The notes below the pieces were generated by a model, which searched no databases, was not told the origin of the DNA, and saw only the letters and a list, made by a program, of their open reading frames with translations. Of a stretch of DNA of 64,000 nucleotides, positions 24,791 through 37,992 are shown one piece after another. This DNA is from Liolophura sinensis (lineage: Eukaryota > Mollusca > Polyplacophora > Chitonida > Chitonidae): contig NW_027018107.1 in the NCBI RefSeq assembly GCF_032854445.1, forward strand, positions 1 through 64,000, given 5' to 3'. The number at the start of each line of letters is the position of its first letter. Positions within the stretch are counted from its first letter, which is position 1. The translations under genes and the position numbers were made by a program.

Positions 24791-26990
24791 CACGTGCCCA
24801 GCAACGGCTCTTAATCCATGGAAACCATAGAAATTTGCAATTTTTCAACAGCTGGAGATGCCTGGCCCAATTGCGCATCTTTTGGCACCTTATTGATGTG
24901 GGTCAGTGTTCAATTGTACTTTTTACAGCAGACTGTATCAAGTACCTTGTGTTTTTTTATAAACAAATGGTGTGGTTTTTCTACATGTAGATAAAGACAT
25001 TGAGTTTGTCTTCCACTTAGGAGTAAGACATTTGCTGGGTGAGTTAAATGGGCTTGGCCCAAAGATTTGACGTCGTCTGGGCTACCGAAGGGCACATAAC
25101 TTATAATGAAAAGTTGAATATAGTAATGACCAGTCGCGATTGTACATAGTTAATGTAGCCGATTTCAATAAGCAAAAAGAACAGGCAAAAATCGTAAAGT
25201 GGGAAAACTGTTCCAATGCTGCTGGTAAGAGGCTAATCCGACGTATTTTGTGACGAGAAATCGAATGGTGCAAACCGCGTTGCTCTCCGACCAATACTTT
25301 TGGCTGTAGCCACAAATGAATAATCAATGATGTCAAGATCACGTGCCCAGCAACGGCTCTTACTCCATGGAAACCAAGGAAATTTGCAATTTTTCAACAG
25401 CTGGAGATGCCTGGCCCAATTGCGCATCCTTTGGCACCTTATTGATGTGGGTCAGTGTTCAATTGTACTTTTCACAGCGGATTGTAGCAAGTACCTTTTG
25501 TTTTTTTTATATACAAATGGTGTGGTTTTTCTACATGTAGATAAAGACATTGAGATTGTCTTCGACTTAGAAGTAAGACATTTGCTGGGTGAGTTAAATG
25601 GGCTTGGCCCAAAGATTTGACGTCGTCTGGGCTACCGAAGGGCACATAACTTATAATGAAAAGTTGAATATAGTAATGACCAGTCGCGATTGTACATAGT
25701 TAATGTAGCCGATTTCAATTCGCAAAAAGACCAGGCATATATCCAAAAGCAGAAAAACTGTTCCAATGCTGCTGATAATAGGCTAATCCGACGTATTTTG
25801 TGACGAGAAATCGAATGGTGCAAACCGCGTTGCTCTCCGACCAATACTTTTGGCTGTAGCCACAAATGAATAATCAATGATGTCAAGATCACGTGCCCAG
25901 CAACGGCTCTTAATCCATGGAAACCATAGAAATTTGCAATTTTTCAACAGCTGGAGATGCCTGGCCCAATTGCGCATCTTTTGGCACCTTATTGATGTGG
26001 GTCAGTGTTCAATTGTACTTTTCACAGCGGATTGTATCAAGTACCTTGTGTTTTTTTTATATACAAATGGTGTGGTTTTTCTACATGTAGATAAAGACAT
26101 TGAGTTTGTCTTCGACTTAGAAGTAAGACATTTGCTGGGTGAGTTAAATGGGCTTGGCCCAAAGATTTGACGTCGTCTGGGCTACCGAAGGGCACATAAC
26201 TTATAATGAAAAGTTGAATATAGTAATGACCAGTCGCGATTGTACATAGTTAATGTAGCCGATTTCAATTCGCAAAAAGACCAGGCAAAAATCCAAAAGT
26301 AGAAAAACTGTTCCAATGCTGCTAGTAAGAGGCTAATCCGACGTATTTTGTGACGAGAAATCGAATGGTGCAAACCGCGTTGCTCTCCGACCAATACTTT
26401 TGGCTGTAGCCACAAATAAATAATCAATGATGTCAAGATCACGTGCCCAGCAACGGTTCTTACTCCATGGAAACCAAGGAAATTTGCAATTTTTCAACAG
26501 CTGGAGATGCCTGGCCCAATTGCGCATTCTTTGGCACCTTATTGATGTGGGTCAGTGTTCAATTGTACTTTTCACAGCGGATTGTATCAAGTACCTTTTG
26601 TTTTTTTTGATATACAAATGGTGTGGTTTTTCTACATGTAGATAAAGACATTGAGTTTTTCTTCGACTTGGAAGTAAGACATTTGCTGGGTGAGTTAAAT
26701 GGGCTTGGCCCAAAGATTTGACGTCGTCTGGGCTACCGAAGGGCACATAACTTATAATGAAAAGTTGAATATAGTAATGACCAGTCGCGATTGTACATAG
26801 TTAATGTAGCCGATTTCAATTCGCAAAAAGACCAGGCAAAAATCCAAAAGTCGAAAAACTGTTCCAATGCTGCTAGTAAGAGGCTAATCCGACGTATTTT
26901 GTGACGAGAAATCGAATGGTGCAAACCGCGTTGCTCTCCGACCAATACTTTTGGCTGTAGCCACAAATGAATAATCAATGATGTCAAGAT
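24791..26990. repeat. Four-monomer stretch, monomers 46-49
   Basis: Monomers start at 24791, 25340, 25890 and 26440. The order is CTTAATCC with an AGTGGG tail, CATCC with an AGCAG tail, CTTAATCC with an AGTAG tail, and TTCTTACTCC with an AGTCG tail. The rare TTCCACTTAG variant in monomer 46 (near 25010) recurs 2200 bp later in monomer 50, so the beginning of this stretch was copied at a four-monomer shift. Private changes include GAGATTGTC near 25553, GGCATATATCC near 25735 and GATAATAGG near 25774. Confidence 0.9.
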
Positions 26991-29741
26991 CACGTGCCCA
27001 GCAACGGCTCTTAATCCATGGAAACCATAGAAATTTGCAATTTTTCAACAGCTGGAGATGCCTGGCCCAATTGCGCATCTTTTGGCACCTTATTGATGTG
27101 GGTCAGTGTTCAATTGTACTTTTTACAGCAGACTGTATCAAGTACCTTGTGTTTTTTTATAAACAAATGGTGTGGTTTTTCTACATGTAGATAAAGACAT
27201 TGAGTTTGTCTTCCACTTAGGAGTAAGACATTTGCTGGGTGAGTTAAATGGGCTTGGCCCAAAGATTTGACGTCGTCTGGGCTACCGAAGGGCACATAAC
27301 TTATAATGAAAAGTTGAATATAGTAATGACCAGTCGCGATTGTACATAGTTAATGTAGCCGATTTCAATAAGCAAAAAGAACAGGCAAAAATCCAAAAGT
27401 GGGAAAACTGTTCCAATGCTGCTGGTAAGAGGCTAATCCGACGTATTTTGTGACGAGAAATCGAATGGTGCAAACCGCGTTGCTCTCCGACCAATACTTT
27501 TGGCTGTAGCCACAAATGAATAATCAATGATGTCAAGATCACGTGCCCAGCAACGGCTCTTACTCCATGGAAACCAAGGAAATTTGCAATTTTTCAACAG
27601 CTGGAGATGCCTGGCCCAATTGCGCATCCTTTGGCACCTTATTGATGTGGGTCAGTGTTCAATTGTACTTTTCACAGCGGATTGTATCAAGTACCTTTTG
27701 TTTTTTTTATATACAAATGGTGTGGTTTTTCTACATGTAGATAAAGACATTGAGTTTGTCTTCGACTTAGAAGTAAGACATTTGCTGGGTGAGTTAAATG
27801 GGCTTGGCCCAAAGATTTGACGTCGTCTGGGCTACCGAAGGGCACATAACTTATAATGAAAAGTTGAATATAGTAATGACCAGTCGCGATTGTACATAGT
27901 TAATGTAGCCGATTTCAATTCGCAAAAAGACCTGGCAAAAATCCAAAAGTCGAAAAACTGTTCCAATGCTGCTAGTAAGAGGCTAATCCGACGTATTTTG
28001 TGACGAGAAATCGAATGGTGCAAACCGCGTTGCTCTCCGACCAATACTTTTGGCTGTAGCCACAAATGAATAATCAATGATGTCAAGATCACGTGCCCAG
28101 CAACGGTTCTTACTCCATGGAAACCAAGGAAATTTGCAATTTTTCAACAGCTGGAGATGCCTGGCCCAATTGCGCATTCTTTGGCACCTTATTGATGTGG
28201 GTCAGTGTTCAATTGTACTTTTCACAGCGGATTGTATCAAGTACCTTTTGTTTTTTTTGATATACAATTGGTGTGGTTTTTCTACATGTAGATAAAGACA
28301 TTGAGTTTTTCTTCGACTTAGAAGTAAGACATTTGCTGGGTGAGTTAAATGGGCTTGGCCCAAAGATTTGACGTCGTCTGGGCTACCGAAGGGCACATAA
28401 CTTATAATGAAAAGTTGAATATAGTAATGACCAGTCGCGATTGTACATAGTTAATGTAGCCGATTTCAATAAGCAAAAAGAACAGGCAAAAATCGAAAAG
28501 TGGGAAAACTGTTCCACTGCTGCTGGTAAGAGGCTAATCCGACGTATTTTGTGACGAGAAATCGAATGGTGCAAACCGCGTTGCTCTCCGACCAATACTT
28601 TTGGCTGTAGCCACAAATGAATAATCAATGATGTCAAGATCACGTGCCCAGCAACGGCTCTTACTCCATGGAAACCAAGGAAATTTGCAATTTTTCAACA
28701 GCTGGAGATGCCTGGCCCAATTGAGCACCCTTTGGCACCTTATTGATGTGGGTCAGTGTTCAATTGTACTGTTCACAGCGGATTGTATCAAGTACCTTGT
28801 GTTTTTTTTATATACAAATGGTGTGGTTTTTCTACATGTAGATAAAGACATTGAGTTTGTCTTCGACTTAGAAGTAAGACATTTGCTGGGTGAGTTAAAT
28901 GGGCTTGGCCCAAAGATTTGACGTCGTCTGGGCTACCGAAGGGCACATAACTTATAATGAAAAGTTGAATATAGTAATGACCAGTCGCGATTGTACATAG
29001 TTAATGTAGCCGATTTCAATTCGCAAAAAGACCAGGCAAAAATCCAAAAGTCGAAAAACTGTTCCAATGCTGCTAGTAAGAGGCTAATCCGACGTATTTT
29101 GTGACGAGAAATCGAATGGTGCAAACCGCGTTGCTCTCCGACCAATACTTTTGGCTGTAGCCACAAATGAATAATCAATGATGTCAAGATCACGTGCCCA
29201 GCAACGGTTCTTACTCCATGGAAACCAAGGAAATTTGCAATTTTTCAACAGCTGGAGATGCCTGGCCCAATTGCGCATTCTTTGGCACCTTATTGATGTG
29301 GGTCAGTGTTCAATTGTACTTTTCACAGCGGATTGTATCAAGTACCTTTTGTTTTTTTTGATATACAAATGGTGTGGTTTTTCTACATGTAGATAAAGAC
29401 ATTGAGTTTTTCTTCGACTTAGAAGTAAGACATTTGCTGGGTGAGTTAAATGGGCTTGGCCCAAAGATTTGACGTCGTCTGGGCTACCGAAGGGCACATA
29501 ACTTATAATGAAAAGTTGAATATAGTAATGACCAGTCGCGATTGTACATAGTTAATGTAGCCGATTTCAATAAGCAAAAAGAACAGGCAAAAATCGAAAA
29601 GTGGGAAAACTGTTCCACTGCTGCTGGTAAGAGGCTAATCCGACGTATTTTGTGACGAGAAATCGAATGGTGCAAACCGCGTTGCTCTCCGACCAATACT
29701 TTTGGCTGTAGCCACAAAAAAAAAATCAATGATGTCAAGAT
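26991..29741. repeat. Monomers 50-54, partial four-monomer copy followed by a dimer repeat
   Basis: Monomers start at 26991, 27540, 28090, 28641 and 29191. Monomer 50 and the first half of 51 copy 46 and 47 at 2200 bp, then the tail switches from AGCAG to AGTCG. From about 27830 a two-monomer pattern repeats at an offset of 1101 bp: an AGTCG tail with GCTGCTAG, then a TTCTTACTCC monomer whose AGTGGG tail has the rare TTCCACTGCTG. The second copy (monomer 54) ends in a ten-A run at 29716-29725 where other units have CAAATGAATAATC or CAAATAAAAAATC. Confidence 0.88.
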
Positions 29742-31393
29742 CACGTGCCCAGCAACGGCTCCTTATCCATGGAAACCATAGAAATTTGCAATTTTTCAAC
29801 AGCTGGAGATGCCTGGCCCAATTGCGCATCTTTTGGCACCTTATTGATGTGGGTCAGTGTTCAATTGTACTTTTTACAGCGGACTGTATCAAGTACCTTG
29901 TGTTTTTCTTGATATACAAATGGTGTGGTTTTTCTACATGTAGATAAAGACATTGAGTTTTTCTTCGACTTAGGAGTAAGACATTTGCTGGGTGAGTTAA
30001 ATGGGCTTGGCCCAAAGATTTGACGTCGTCTGGGCTACCGAAGGGCACATAACTTATAATGAAAAGTTGAATATAGTAATGACCATTCGCGATTGTACAT
30101 AGTTAATGTACCCGATTTCAATAAGCAAAAAGAACAGGCAAAAATCCAAAAGTAGAAAAACTGTTCCAATGCTGCTGGTAAGAGGCTAATCCGACGTATT
30201 TTGTGACGAGAAATCGAATGGTGCAAACCGCGTTGCTCTCCGACCAATACTTTTGGCTGTAGCCACAAATGAATAATCAATGATGTCAAGATCACGTGCC
30301 CAGCAACGGCTCTTACTCCATGGAAACCAAGGAAATTTGCAATTTTTCAACAGCTGGAGATGCCTGGCCCAATTGCGCACCCTTTGGCACCTTATTGATG
30401 TGGGTCAGTGTTCAATTGTACTTTTCACAGCGGATTGTATCAAGTACCTTGTGTTTTTTTTATATACAAATGGTGTGGTTTTTCTACATGTAGATAAAGA
30501 CATTGAGTTTGTCTTCGACTTAGAAGTAAGACATTTGCTGGGTGAGTTAAATGGGCTTGGCCCAAAGATTTGACGTCGTCTGGGCTACCGAAGGGCACAT
30601 AACTTATAATGAAAAGTTGAATATAGTAATGACCAGTCGCGATTGTACATAGTTAATGTAGCCGATTTCAATTCGCAAAAAGACCAGGCAAAAATCCAAA
30701 AGTAGAAAAACTGTTCCAATGCTGCTAGTAAGAGGCTAATCCGACGTATTTTGTGACGAGAAATCGAATGGTGCAAACCGCGTTGCTCTCCGACCAATAC
30801 TTTTGGCTGTAGCCACAAATGAATAATCAATGATGTCAAGATCACGTGCCCAGCAACGGTTCTTACTCCATGGAAACCAAGGAAATTTGCAATTTTTCAA
30901 CAGCTGGAGATGCCTGGCCCAATTGCGCATTCTTTGGCACCTTATTGATGTGGGTCAGTGTTCAATTGTACTTTTCACAGCGGATTGTATCAAGTACCTT
31001 TTGTTTTTTTTGATATACAAATGGTGTGGTTTTTCTACATGTAGATAAAGACATTGAGTTTTTCTTCGACTTAGAAGTAAGACATTTGCTGGGTGAGTTA
31101 AATGGGCTTGGCCCAAAGATTTGACGTCGTCTGGGCTACCGAAGGGCACATAACTTATAATGAAAAGTTGAATATAGTAATGACCAGTCGCGATTGTACA
31201 TAGTTAATGTAGCCGATTTCAATTCGCAAAAAGACCAGGCAAAAATCCAAAAGTCGAAAAACTGTTCCAATGCTGCTGGTAAGAGGCTAATCCGACGTAT
31301 TTTGTGACGAGAAATCGAATGGTGCAAACCGCGTTGCTCTCCGACCAATACTTTTGGCTGTAGCCACAAATGAATAATCAATGATGTCAAGAT
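29742..31393. repeat. Three-monomer block A', copy 2
   Basis: Monomers 55-57 start at 29742, 30293 and 30843, twelve monomers after the first A' copy. They share the GACCATTCGCG and GTACCCGATT variants and the CACCC middle monomer, but lack its two small indels. Private differences are GGCTCCTTATCC at the start and a C interrupting the T-run (TTTTTCTTGATATAC near 29905). Confidence 0.9.
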
Positions 31394-32492
31394 CACGTGC
31401 CCAGCAACGGCTCTTAATCCATGGAAACCAAGGAAATTTGCAATTTTTCAACAGCTGGAGATGCCTGGCCCAATTGCGCATCCTTTGGCACCTTATTGAT
31501 GTGGGTCACTGTTCAATTGTACTTTTCACAGCGGATTGTATCAAGTACCTTGTGTTTTTTTTATATACAAATGGTGTGGTTTTTCTACATGTAGATAAAG
31601 ACATTGAGTTTGTCTTCGACTTAGAAGTAAGACATTTGCTGGGTGAGTTAAATGGGCTTGGCCCAAAGATTTGACGTCGTCTGGGCTACCGAAGGGCACA
31701 TAACTTATAATGAAAAGTTGAATATAGTAATGACCAGTCGCGATTGTACATAGTTAATGTAGCCGATTTCAATTCGCAAAAAGACCAGGCAAAAATCCAA
31801 AAGCAGAAAAACTGTTCCAATGCTGCTGATAAGAGGCTAATCCGACGTATTTTGTGACGAGAAATCGAATGGTGCAAACCGCGTTGCTCTCCGACCAATA
31901 CTTTTGGCTGTAGCCACAAATAAATAATCAATGATGTCAAGATCACGTGCCCAGCAACGGCTCTTAATCCATGGAAACCAAGGAAATTTGCAATTTTTCA
32001 ACAGCTGGAGATGCCTGGCCCAATTGCGCATCTTTTGGCACCTTATTGATGTGGGTCAGTGTTCAATTGTACTTTTTACAGCAGACTGTATCAAGTACCT
32101 TGTGTTTTTTTATATACAAATGGTGTGATTTTTCTACATGTAGATAAAGACATTGAGTTTGTCTTCGACTTAGCAGTAAGACATTTGCTGGGTGAGTTAA
32201 ATGGGCTTGGCCCAAAGATTTGACGTCGTCTGGGCTACCGAAGGGCACATAACTTATAATAAAAAGTTGAATATAGTAATGACCAGTCGCGATTGTACAT
32301 AGTTAATGTAGCCGATTTCAATTCGCAAAAAGACCAGGCAACAATCCAAAAGTGGAAAAACTGTTCCAATGCTGCTGGTAAGAGGCTAATCCGACGTGTT
32401 TTGTGACAAGAAATCGAATGGTGCAAACCGCGTTGCTCTCCGACCAATACTTTTGGCTGTAGCCACAAATGAATAATCAATGATGTCAAGAT
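31394..32492. repeat. Monomers 58-59 with mixed 5' markers
   Basis: Monomers start at 31394 and 31944. Both begin with CTTAATCC but then have CAAGG instead of the CATAG that normally accompanies it. The linkage is broken within about 20 bases, as expected from a short conversion tract. The same broken combination reappears in monomers 67, 73 and 75 (36343, 39643, 40744). Monomer 59 has private GGTGTGATTTTTC, TTAGCAGTAAG and GGCAACAATCC changes. Confidence 0.88.
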
Positions 32493-33045
32493 CACGTGCC
32501 CAGCAACGGCTCTTACTCCATGGAAACCAAGGAAATTTGCAATTTTTCAACAGCTGGAGATGCCTGGCCCAATTGAGCACCCTTTGGCACCTTATTGATG
32601 TGGGTCAGTGTTCAATCAATTGTACTTTTTACAGCAGACTGTATCAAGTACCTTGTGTTTTTTTATAAACAGATGGTGTGGTTTTTCTACATGTAGATAA
32701 AGACATTGAGTTTGTCTTCGACTTAGAAGTAAGACATTTGCTGGGTGAGTTAAATGGGCTTGGCCCAAAGATTTGACGTCGTCTGGGCTACCGAAGGGCA
32801 CATAACTTATAATGAAAAGTTGAATATAGTAATGACCAGTCGCGATTGTACATAGTTAATGTAGCCGATTTCAATTCGCAAAAAGACCAGGCAAAAATCC
32901 AAAAGTAGAAAAACTGTTCCAATGCTGCTGGTAAGAGGCTAATCCGACGTATTTTGTGACGAGAAATCGAATGGTGCAAACCGCGTTGCTCTCCAACCAA
33001 TTCTTTTGGCTGTAGCCACAAATGAATAATCAATGATGTCAAGAT
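32493..33045. repeat. Crossover monomer with CAAT duplication
   Basis: Monomer 60 is 553 bp. Its left part has CTTACTCC, CAAGG and GAGCACCC, matching monomer 53 at 28641. After TTCAAT it switches to TTTTTACAGCAGACTG, a seven-T run and AAACAGATGG, matching monomer 34 at 18195. Exactly at the switch, CAAT is present twice (32613-32616 and 32617-32620) instead of once. The coincidence of family switch and short duplication marks this as the scar of a slightly misaligned exchange. Confidence 0.85.
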
Positions 33046-34689
33046 CACGTGCCCAGCAACGGCTCTTAATCCATGGAAACCATAGAAATTTGCAATTTTT
33101 CAACAGCTGGAGATGCCTGGCCCAATTGCGCATCTTTTGGCACCTTATTGATGTGGGTCAGTGTTCAATTGTACTTTTTACAGCAGACTGTATCAAGTAC
33201 CTTGTGTTTTTTTTATATACAAATGGTGTGGTTTTTCTACATGTAGATAAAGACATTGAGTTTGTCTTCGACTTAGAAGTAAGACATTTGCTGGGTGAGT
33301 TAAATGGGCTTGGCCCAAAGATTTGACGTCGTCTGGGCTACCGAAGGGCACATAACTTATAATAAAAAGTTGAATATAGTAATGACCAGTCGCAATTGTA
33401 CATAGTTAATGTAGCCGATTTCAATTCGCAAAAAGACCAGGCAAAAATCCAAAAGTGGAAAAACTGTTCCAATGCTGCTGGTAAGAGGCTAATCCGACGT
33501 GTTTTGTGACAAGAAATCGAATGGTGCAAACCGCGTTGCTCTCCGACCAATACTTTTGGCTGTAGCCACAAATAAATAATCAATGATGTCAAGATCACGT
33601 GCCCAGCAACGGCTCTTAATCCATGGAAACCATAGAAATTTGCAATTTTTCAACAGCTGGAGATGCCTGGCCCAATTGCGCATCTTTTGGCACCTTATTG
33701 ATGTGGGTCAGTGTTCAATTGTACTTTTTACAGCAGACTGTATCAAGTACCTTGTGTTTTTTTATAAACAGATGGTGTGGTTTTTCTACATGTAGATAAA
33801 GACATTGAGTTTGTCTTCGACTTAGAAGTAAGACATTTGCTGGGTGAGTTAAATGGGCTTGGCCCAAAGATTTGACGTCGTCTGGGCTACCGAAGGGCAC
33901 ATAACTTATAATGAAAAGTTGAATATAGTAATGACCAGTCGCGATTGTACATAGTTAATGTAGCCGATTTCAATTCGCAAAAAGACCAGGCAAAAATCCA
34001 AAAGTGGAAAAACTGTTCCAATGCTGCTGGTAAGAGGCTAATCCGACGTATTTTGTGACGAGAAATCGAATGGTGCAAACCGCGTTGCTCTCCAACCAAT
34101 ACTTTTGGCTGTAGCCACAAATGAATAATCAATGATGTCAAGATCACGTGCCCAGCAACGGCTCTTAATCCATGGAAACCATAGAAATTTGCAATTTTTC
34201 AACAGCTGGAGATGCCTGGCCCAATTGCGCATCTTTTGGCACCTTATTGATGTGGGTCAGTGTTCAATTGTACTTTTTACAGCAGACTGTATCAAGTACC
34301 TTGTGTTTTTTTTATATACAAATGGTGTGGTTTTTCTACATGTAGATAAAGACATTGAGTTTGTCTTCGACTTAGAGGTAAGACATTTGCTGGGTGAGTT
34401 AAATGGGCTTGGCCCAAAGATTTGACGTCGTCTGGGCTACCGAAGGGCACATAACTTATAATAAAAAGTTGAATATAGTAATGACCAGTCGCGATTGTAC
34501 ATAGTTAATGTAGCCGATTTCAATTCGCAAAAAGACCAGGCAAAAATCCAAAAGTGGAAAAACTGAATGCTGCTGGTAAGAGGCTAATCCGACGTATTTT
34601 GTGACGAGAAATCGAATGGTGCAAACCGCGTTGCTCTCCGACCAATACTTTTCGCTGTAGCCACAATGAATAATCAATGATGTCAAGAT
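33046..34689. repeat. Monomers 61-63
   Basis: Monomers start at 33046, 33596 and 34145. Monomers 61 and 62 resemble 95 and 96 (51749 and 52299), 34 units away, including the rare GTCGCAATTG near 33391 and the AAACAGATGG unit that follows. Monomer 63 is 545 bp because four bases (TTCC) are missing from ACTGTTCCAATG near 34564 and one A is missing from CACAAATG near 34665. It also has CTTTTCGCTG, the first marker of the six-monomer duplication that begins here. Confidence 0.88.
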
Positions 34690-37600
34690 CACGTGCCCAG
34701 CAACGGCTCTTACTCCATGGAAACCAAGGAAATTTGCAATTTTTCAACAGCTGGAGATGCCTGGCCCAATTGCGCATCCTTTAGCACCTTATTGATGTGG
34801 GTCAGTGTTCAATTGTACTTTTCACAGCGGATTGTATCAAGTACCCTTGTGTTTTTTTTTATATACAAATGGTGTGGTTTTTCTACATGTAGATAAAGAC
34901 ATTGAGTTTGTCTTCGACTTAGGAGTAAGACATTTGCTGGGTGAGTTAAATGGGCTTGGCCCAAAGATTTGACGTCGTCTGGGCTACCGAAGGGCACATA
35001 ACTTATAATGAAAAGTTGAATATAGTAATGACCAGTCGCGATTGTACATAGTTAATGTAGCCGATTTCAATAAGCAAAAAGACCAGGCAAAAATCGAAAA
35101 GTGGGAAAACTGTTCCAATGCTGCTGGTAAGAGGCTAATCCGACGTATTTTGTGACGAGAAATCGAATGGTGCAAACCGCGTTGCTCTCCGACCAATACT
35201 TTTGGCTGTAGCCACAAATGAATAATCAATGATGTCAAGATCACGTGCCCAGCAACGGCTCTTACTCCATGGAAACCAAGGAAATTTGCAATTTTTCAAC
35301 AGCTGGAGATGCCTGGCCCAATTGCGCATCCTTTAGCACCTTATTGATGTGGGTCAGTGTTCAATTGTACTTTTCACAGCGGATTGTATCAAGTACCTTG
35401 TGTTTTTTTTATATACAAATGGTGTGGTTTTTCTACATGTAGATAAAGACATTGAGTTTGTCTTCGACTTAGAAGTAAGACATTTGCTGGGTGAGTTAAA
35501 TGGGCTTGGCCCAAAGATTTGACGTCGTCTGGGCTACCGAAGGGCACATAACTTATAATGAAAAGTTGAATATAGTAATGACCAGTCGCGATTGTACATA
35601 GTTAATGTAGCCGATTTCAATTCGCAAAAAGACCAGGCAAAAATCCAAAAGTACAAAAACTGTTCCAATGCTGCTGATAAGAGGCTAATCCGACATATTT
35701 TGTGACGAGAAATCGAATGGTGCAAACCGCGTTGCTCTCCGACCAATACTTTTGGCTGTAGCCACAAATGAATAATCAATGATGTCAAGATCACGTGCCC
35801 AGCAACGGCTCTTACTCCATGTAAACCAAGGAAATTTGCAATTTTTCAACAGCTGGAGATGCCTGGCCCAATTGCGCATCCTTTAGCACCTTATTGATGT
35901 GGGTCAGTGTTCAATTGTACTTTTCACAGCGGATTGTATCAAGTACCTTGTGTTTTTTTTATATACAAATGGTGTGGTTTTTCTACATGTAGATAAAGAC
36001 ATTGAGTTTGTCTTCGACTTAGAAGTAAGACATTTGCTGGGTGAGTTAAATGGGCTTGGCCCAAAGATTTGACGTCGTCTGGGCTACCGAAGGGCACATA
36101 ACTTATAATGAAAAGTTGAATATAGTAATGACCAGTCGCGATTGTACATAGTTAATGTAGCCGATTTCAATTCGCAAAAAGACCAGGCAAAAATCCAAAA
36201 GTACAAAAAACTGTTCCAATGCTGCTGATAAGAGGCTAATCCGACGTATTTTGTGACGAGAAATCGAATGGTGCAAACCGCGTTGCTCTCCGACCAATAC
36301 TTTTGGCTGTAGCCACAAATGAATAATCAATGATGTCAAGATCACGTGCCCAGCAACGGCTCTTAATCCATGGAAACCAAGGAAATTTGCAATTTTTCAA
36401 CAGCTGGAGATGCCTGGCCCAATTGCGCATCTTTTGGCACCTTATTGATGTGGGTCAGTGTTCAATTGTACTTTTCACAGCGGATTGTATCAAGTACCTT
36501 GTGTTTTTTTTATATACAAATGGTGTGGTTTTTCTACATGTAGATAAAGACATTGAGTTTGTCTTCGACTTAGAAGTAAGACATTTGCTGGGTGAGTTAA
36601 ATGGGCTTGGCCCAAAGATTTGACGTCGTCTGGGCTACCGAAGGGCACATAACTTATAATGAAAAGTTGAATATAGTAATGACCAGTCGCGATTGTACAT
36701 AGTTAATGTAGCCGATTTCAATTCGCAAAAAGACCAGGCAAAAATCCAAAAGTAGAAAAACTGTTCCAATGCTGCTGGTAAGAGGCTAATCCGACGTATT
36801 TTGTGACGAGAAATCGAATGGTGCAAACCGCGTTGCTCTCCGACCAATACTTTTGGCTGTAGCCACAAATGAATAATCAATGATGTCAAGATCACGTGCC
36901 CAGCAACGGTTCTTACTCCATGGAAACCATAGAAATTTGCAATTTTTCAACAGCTGGAGATGCCTGGCCCAATTGCGCATTCTTTGGCACCTTATTGATG
37001 TGGGTCAGTGTTCAATTGTACTTTTCACAGCGGATTGTATCAAGTACCTTTTGTTTTTTTTGATATACAAATGGTGTGGTTTTTCTACATGTAGATAAAG
37101 ACATTGAGTTTTTCTTCGACTTAGAAGTAAGACATTTGCTGGGTGAGTTAAATGGGCTTGGCCCAAAGATTTGACGTCGTCTGGGCTACCGAAGGGCACA
37201 TAACTTATAATGAAAAGTTGAATATAGTAATGACCAGTCGCGATTGTAAATAGTTAATGTAGCCGATTTCAATTCGCAAAAAGCCCAGGCAAAAATCCAA
37301 AAGTCGAAAAACTGTTCCAATGCTGCTGGTAAGAGGCTAATCCGACGTATTTTGTGACGAGAAATCGAATGGTGCAAACCGCGTTGCTCTCCAACCAATA
37401 CTTTTGGCTGTAGCCACAAATGAATAATCAATGATGTCAAGATCACGTGCCCAGCAACGGCTCTTAATCCATGGAAACCATAGAAATTTGCAATTTTTCA
37501 ACAGCTGGAGATGCCTGGCCCAATTGCGCATCTTTTGGCACCTTATTGATGTGGGTCAGTGTTCAATTGTACTTTTTACAGCAGACTGTATCAAGTACCT

Positions 37601-37992
37601 TGTGTTTTTTTATAAACAAATGGTGTGGTTTTTCTACATGTAGATAAAGACATTGAGTTTGTCTTCGACTTAGGAGTAAGACATTTGCTGGGTGAGTTAA
37701 ATGGGCTTGGCCCAAAGATTTGACGTCGTCTGGGCTACCGAAGGGCACATAACTTATAATGAAAAGTTGAATATAGTAATGACCAGTCGCGATTGTACAT
37801 AGTTAATGTAGCCGATTTCAATAAGCAAAAAGACCAGGCAAAAATCGAAAAGTGGGAAAACTGTTCCAATGCTGCTGGTAAGAGGCTAATCCGACGTATT
37901 TTGTGACGAGAAATCGAATGGTGCAAACCGCGTTGCTCTCCGACCAATACTTTTCGCTGTAGCCACAAATGAATAATCAATGATGTCAAGAT
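34690..37992. repeat. Six-monomer duplication, copy 1 (3.3 kb)
   Basis: Monomers 64-69 start at 34690, 35242, 35792, 36343, 36893 and 37444. They carry private markers that recur about 3300 bp downstream in the same order: CTTTAGCACC in three units, AGTACAAAAACTG with CGACATATT near 35693, CCATGTAAACC near 35819, and TTGTAAATAG with AAGCCCAGG near 37250. The left edge lies between about 34560 and 34650, since CTTTTCGCTG is shared but the preceding tail is not. Monomer 64 also has two extra bases (TACCCTTGTG and a nine-T run). Confidence 0.94.
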
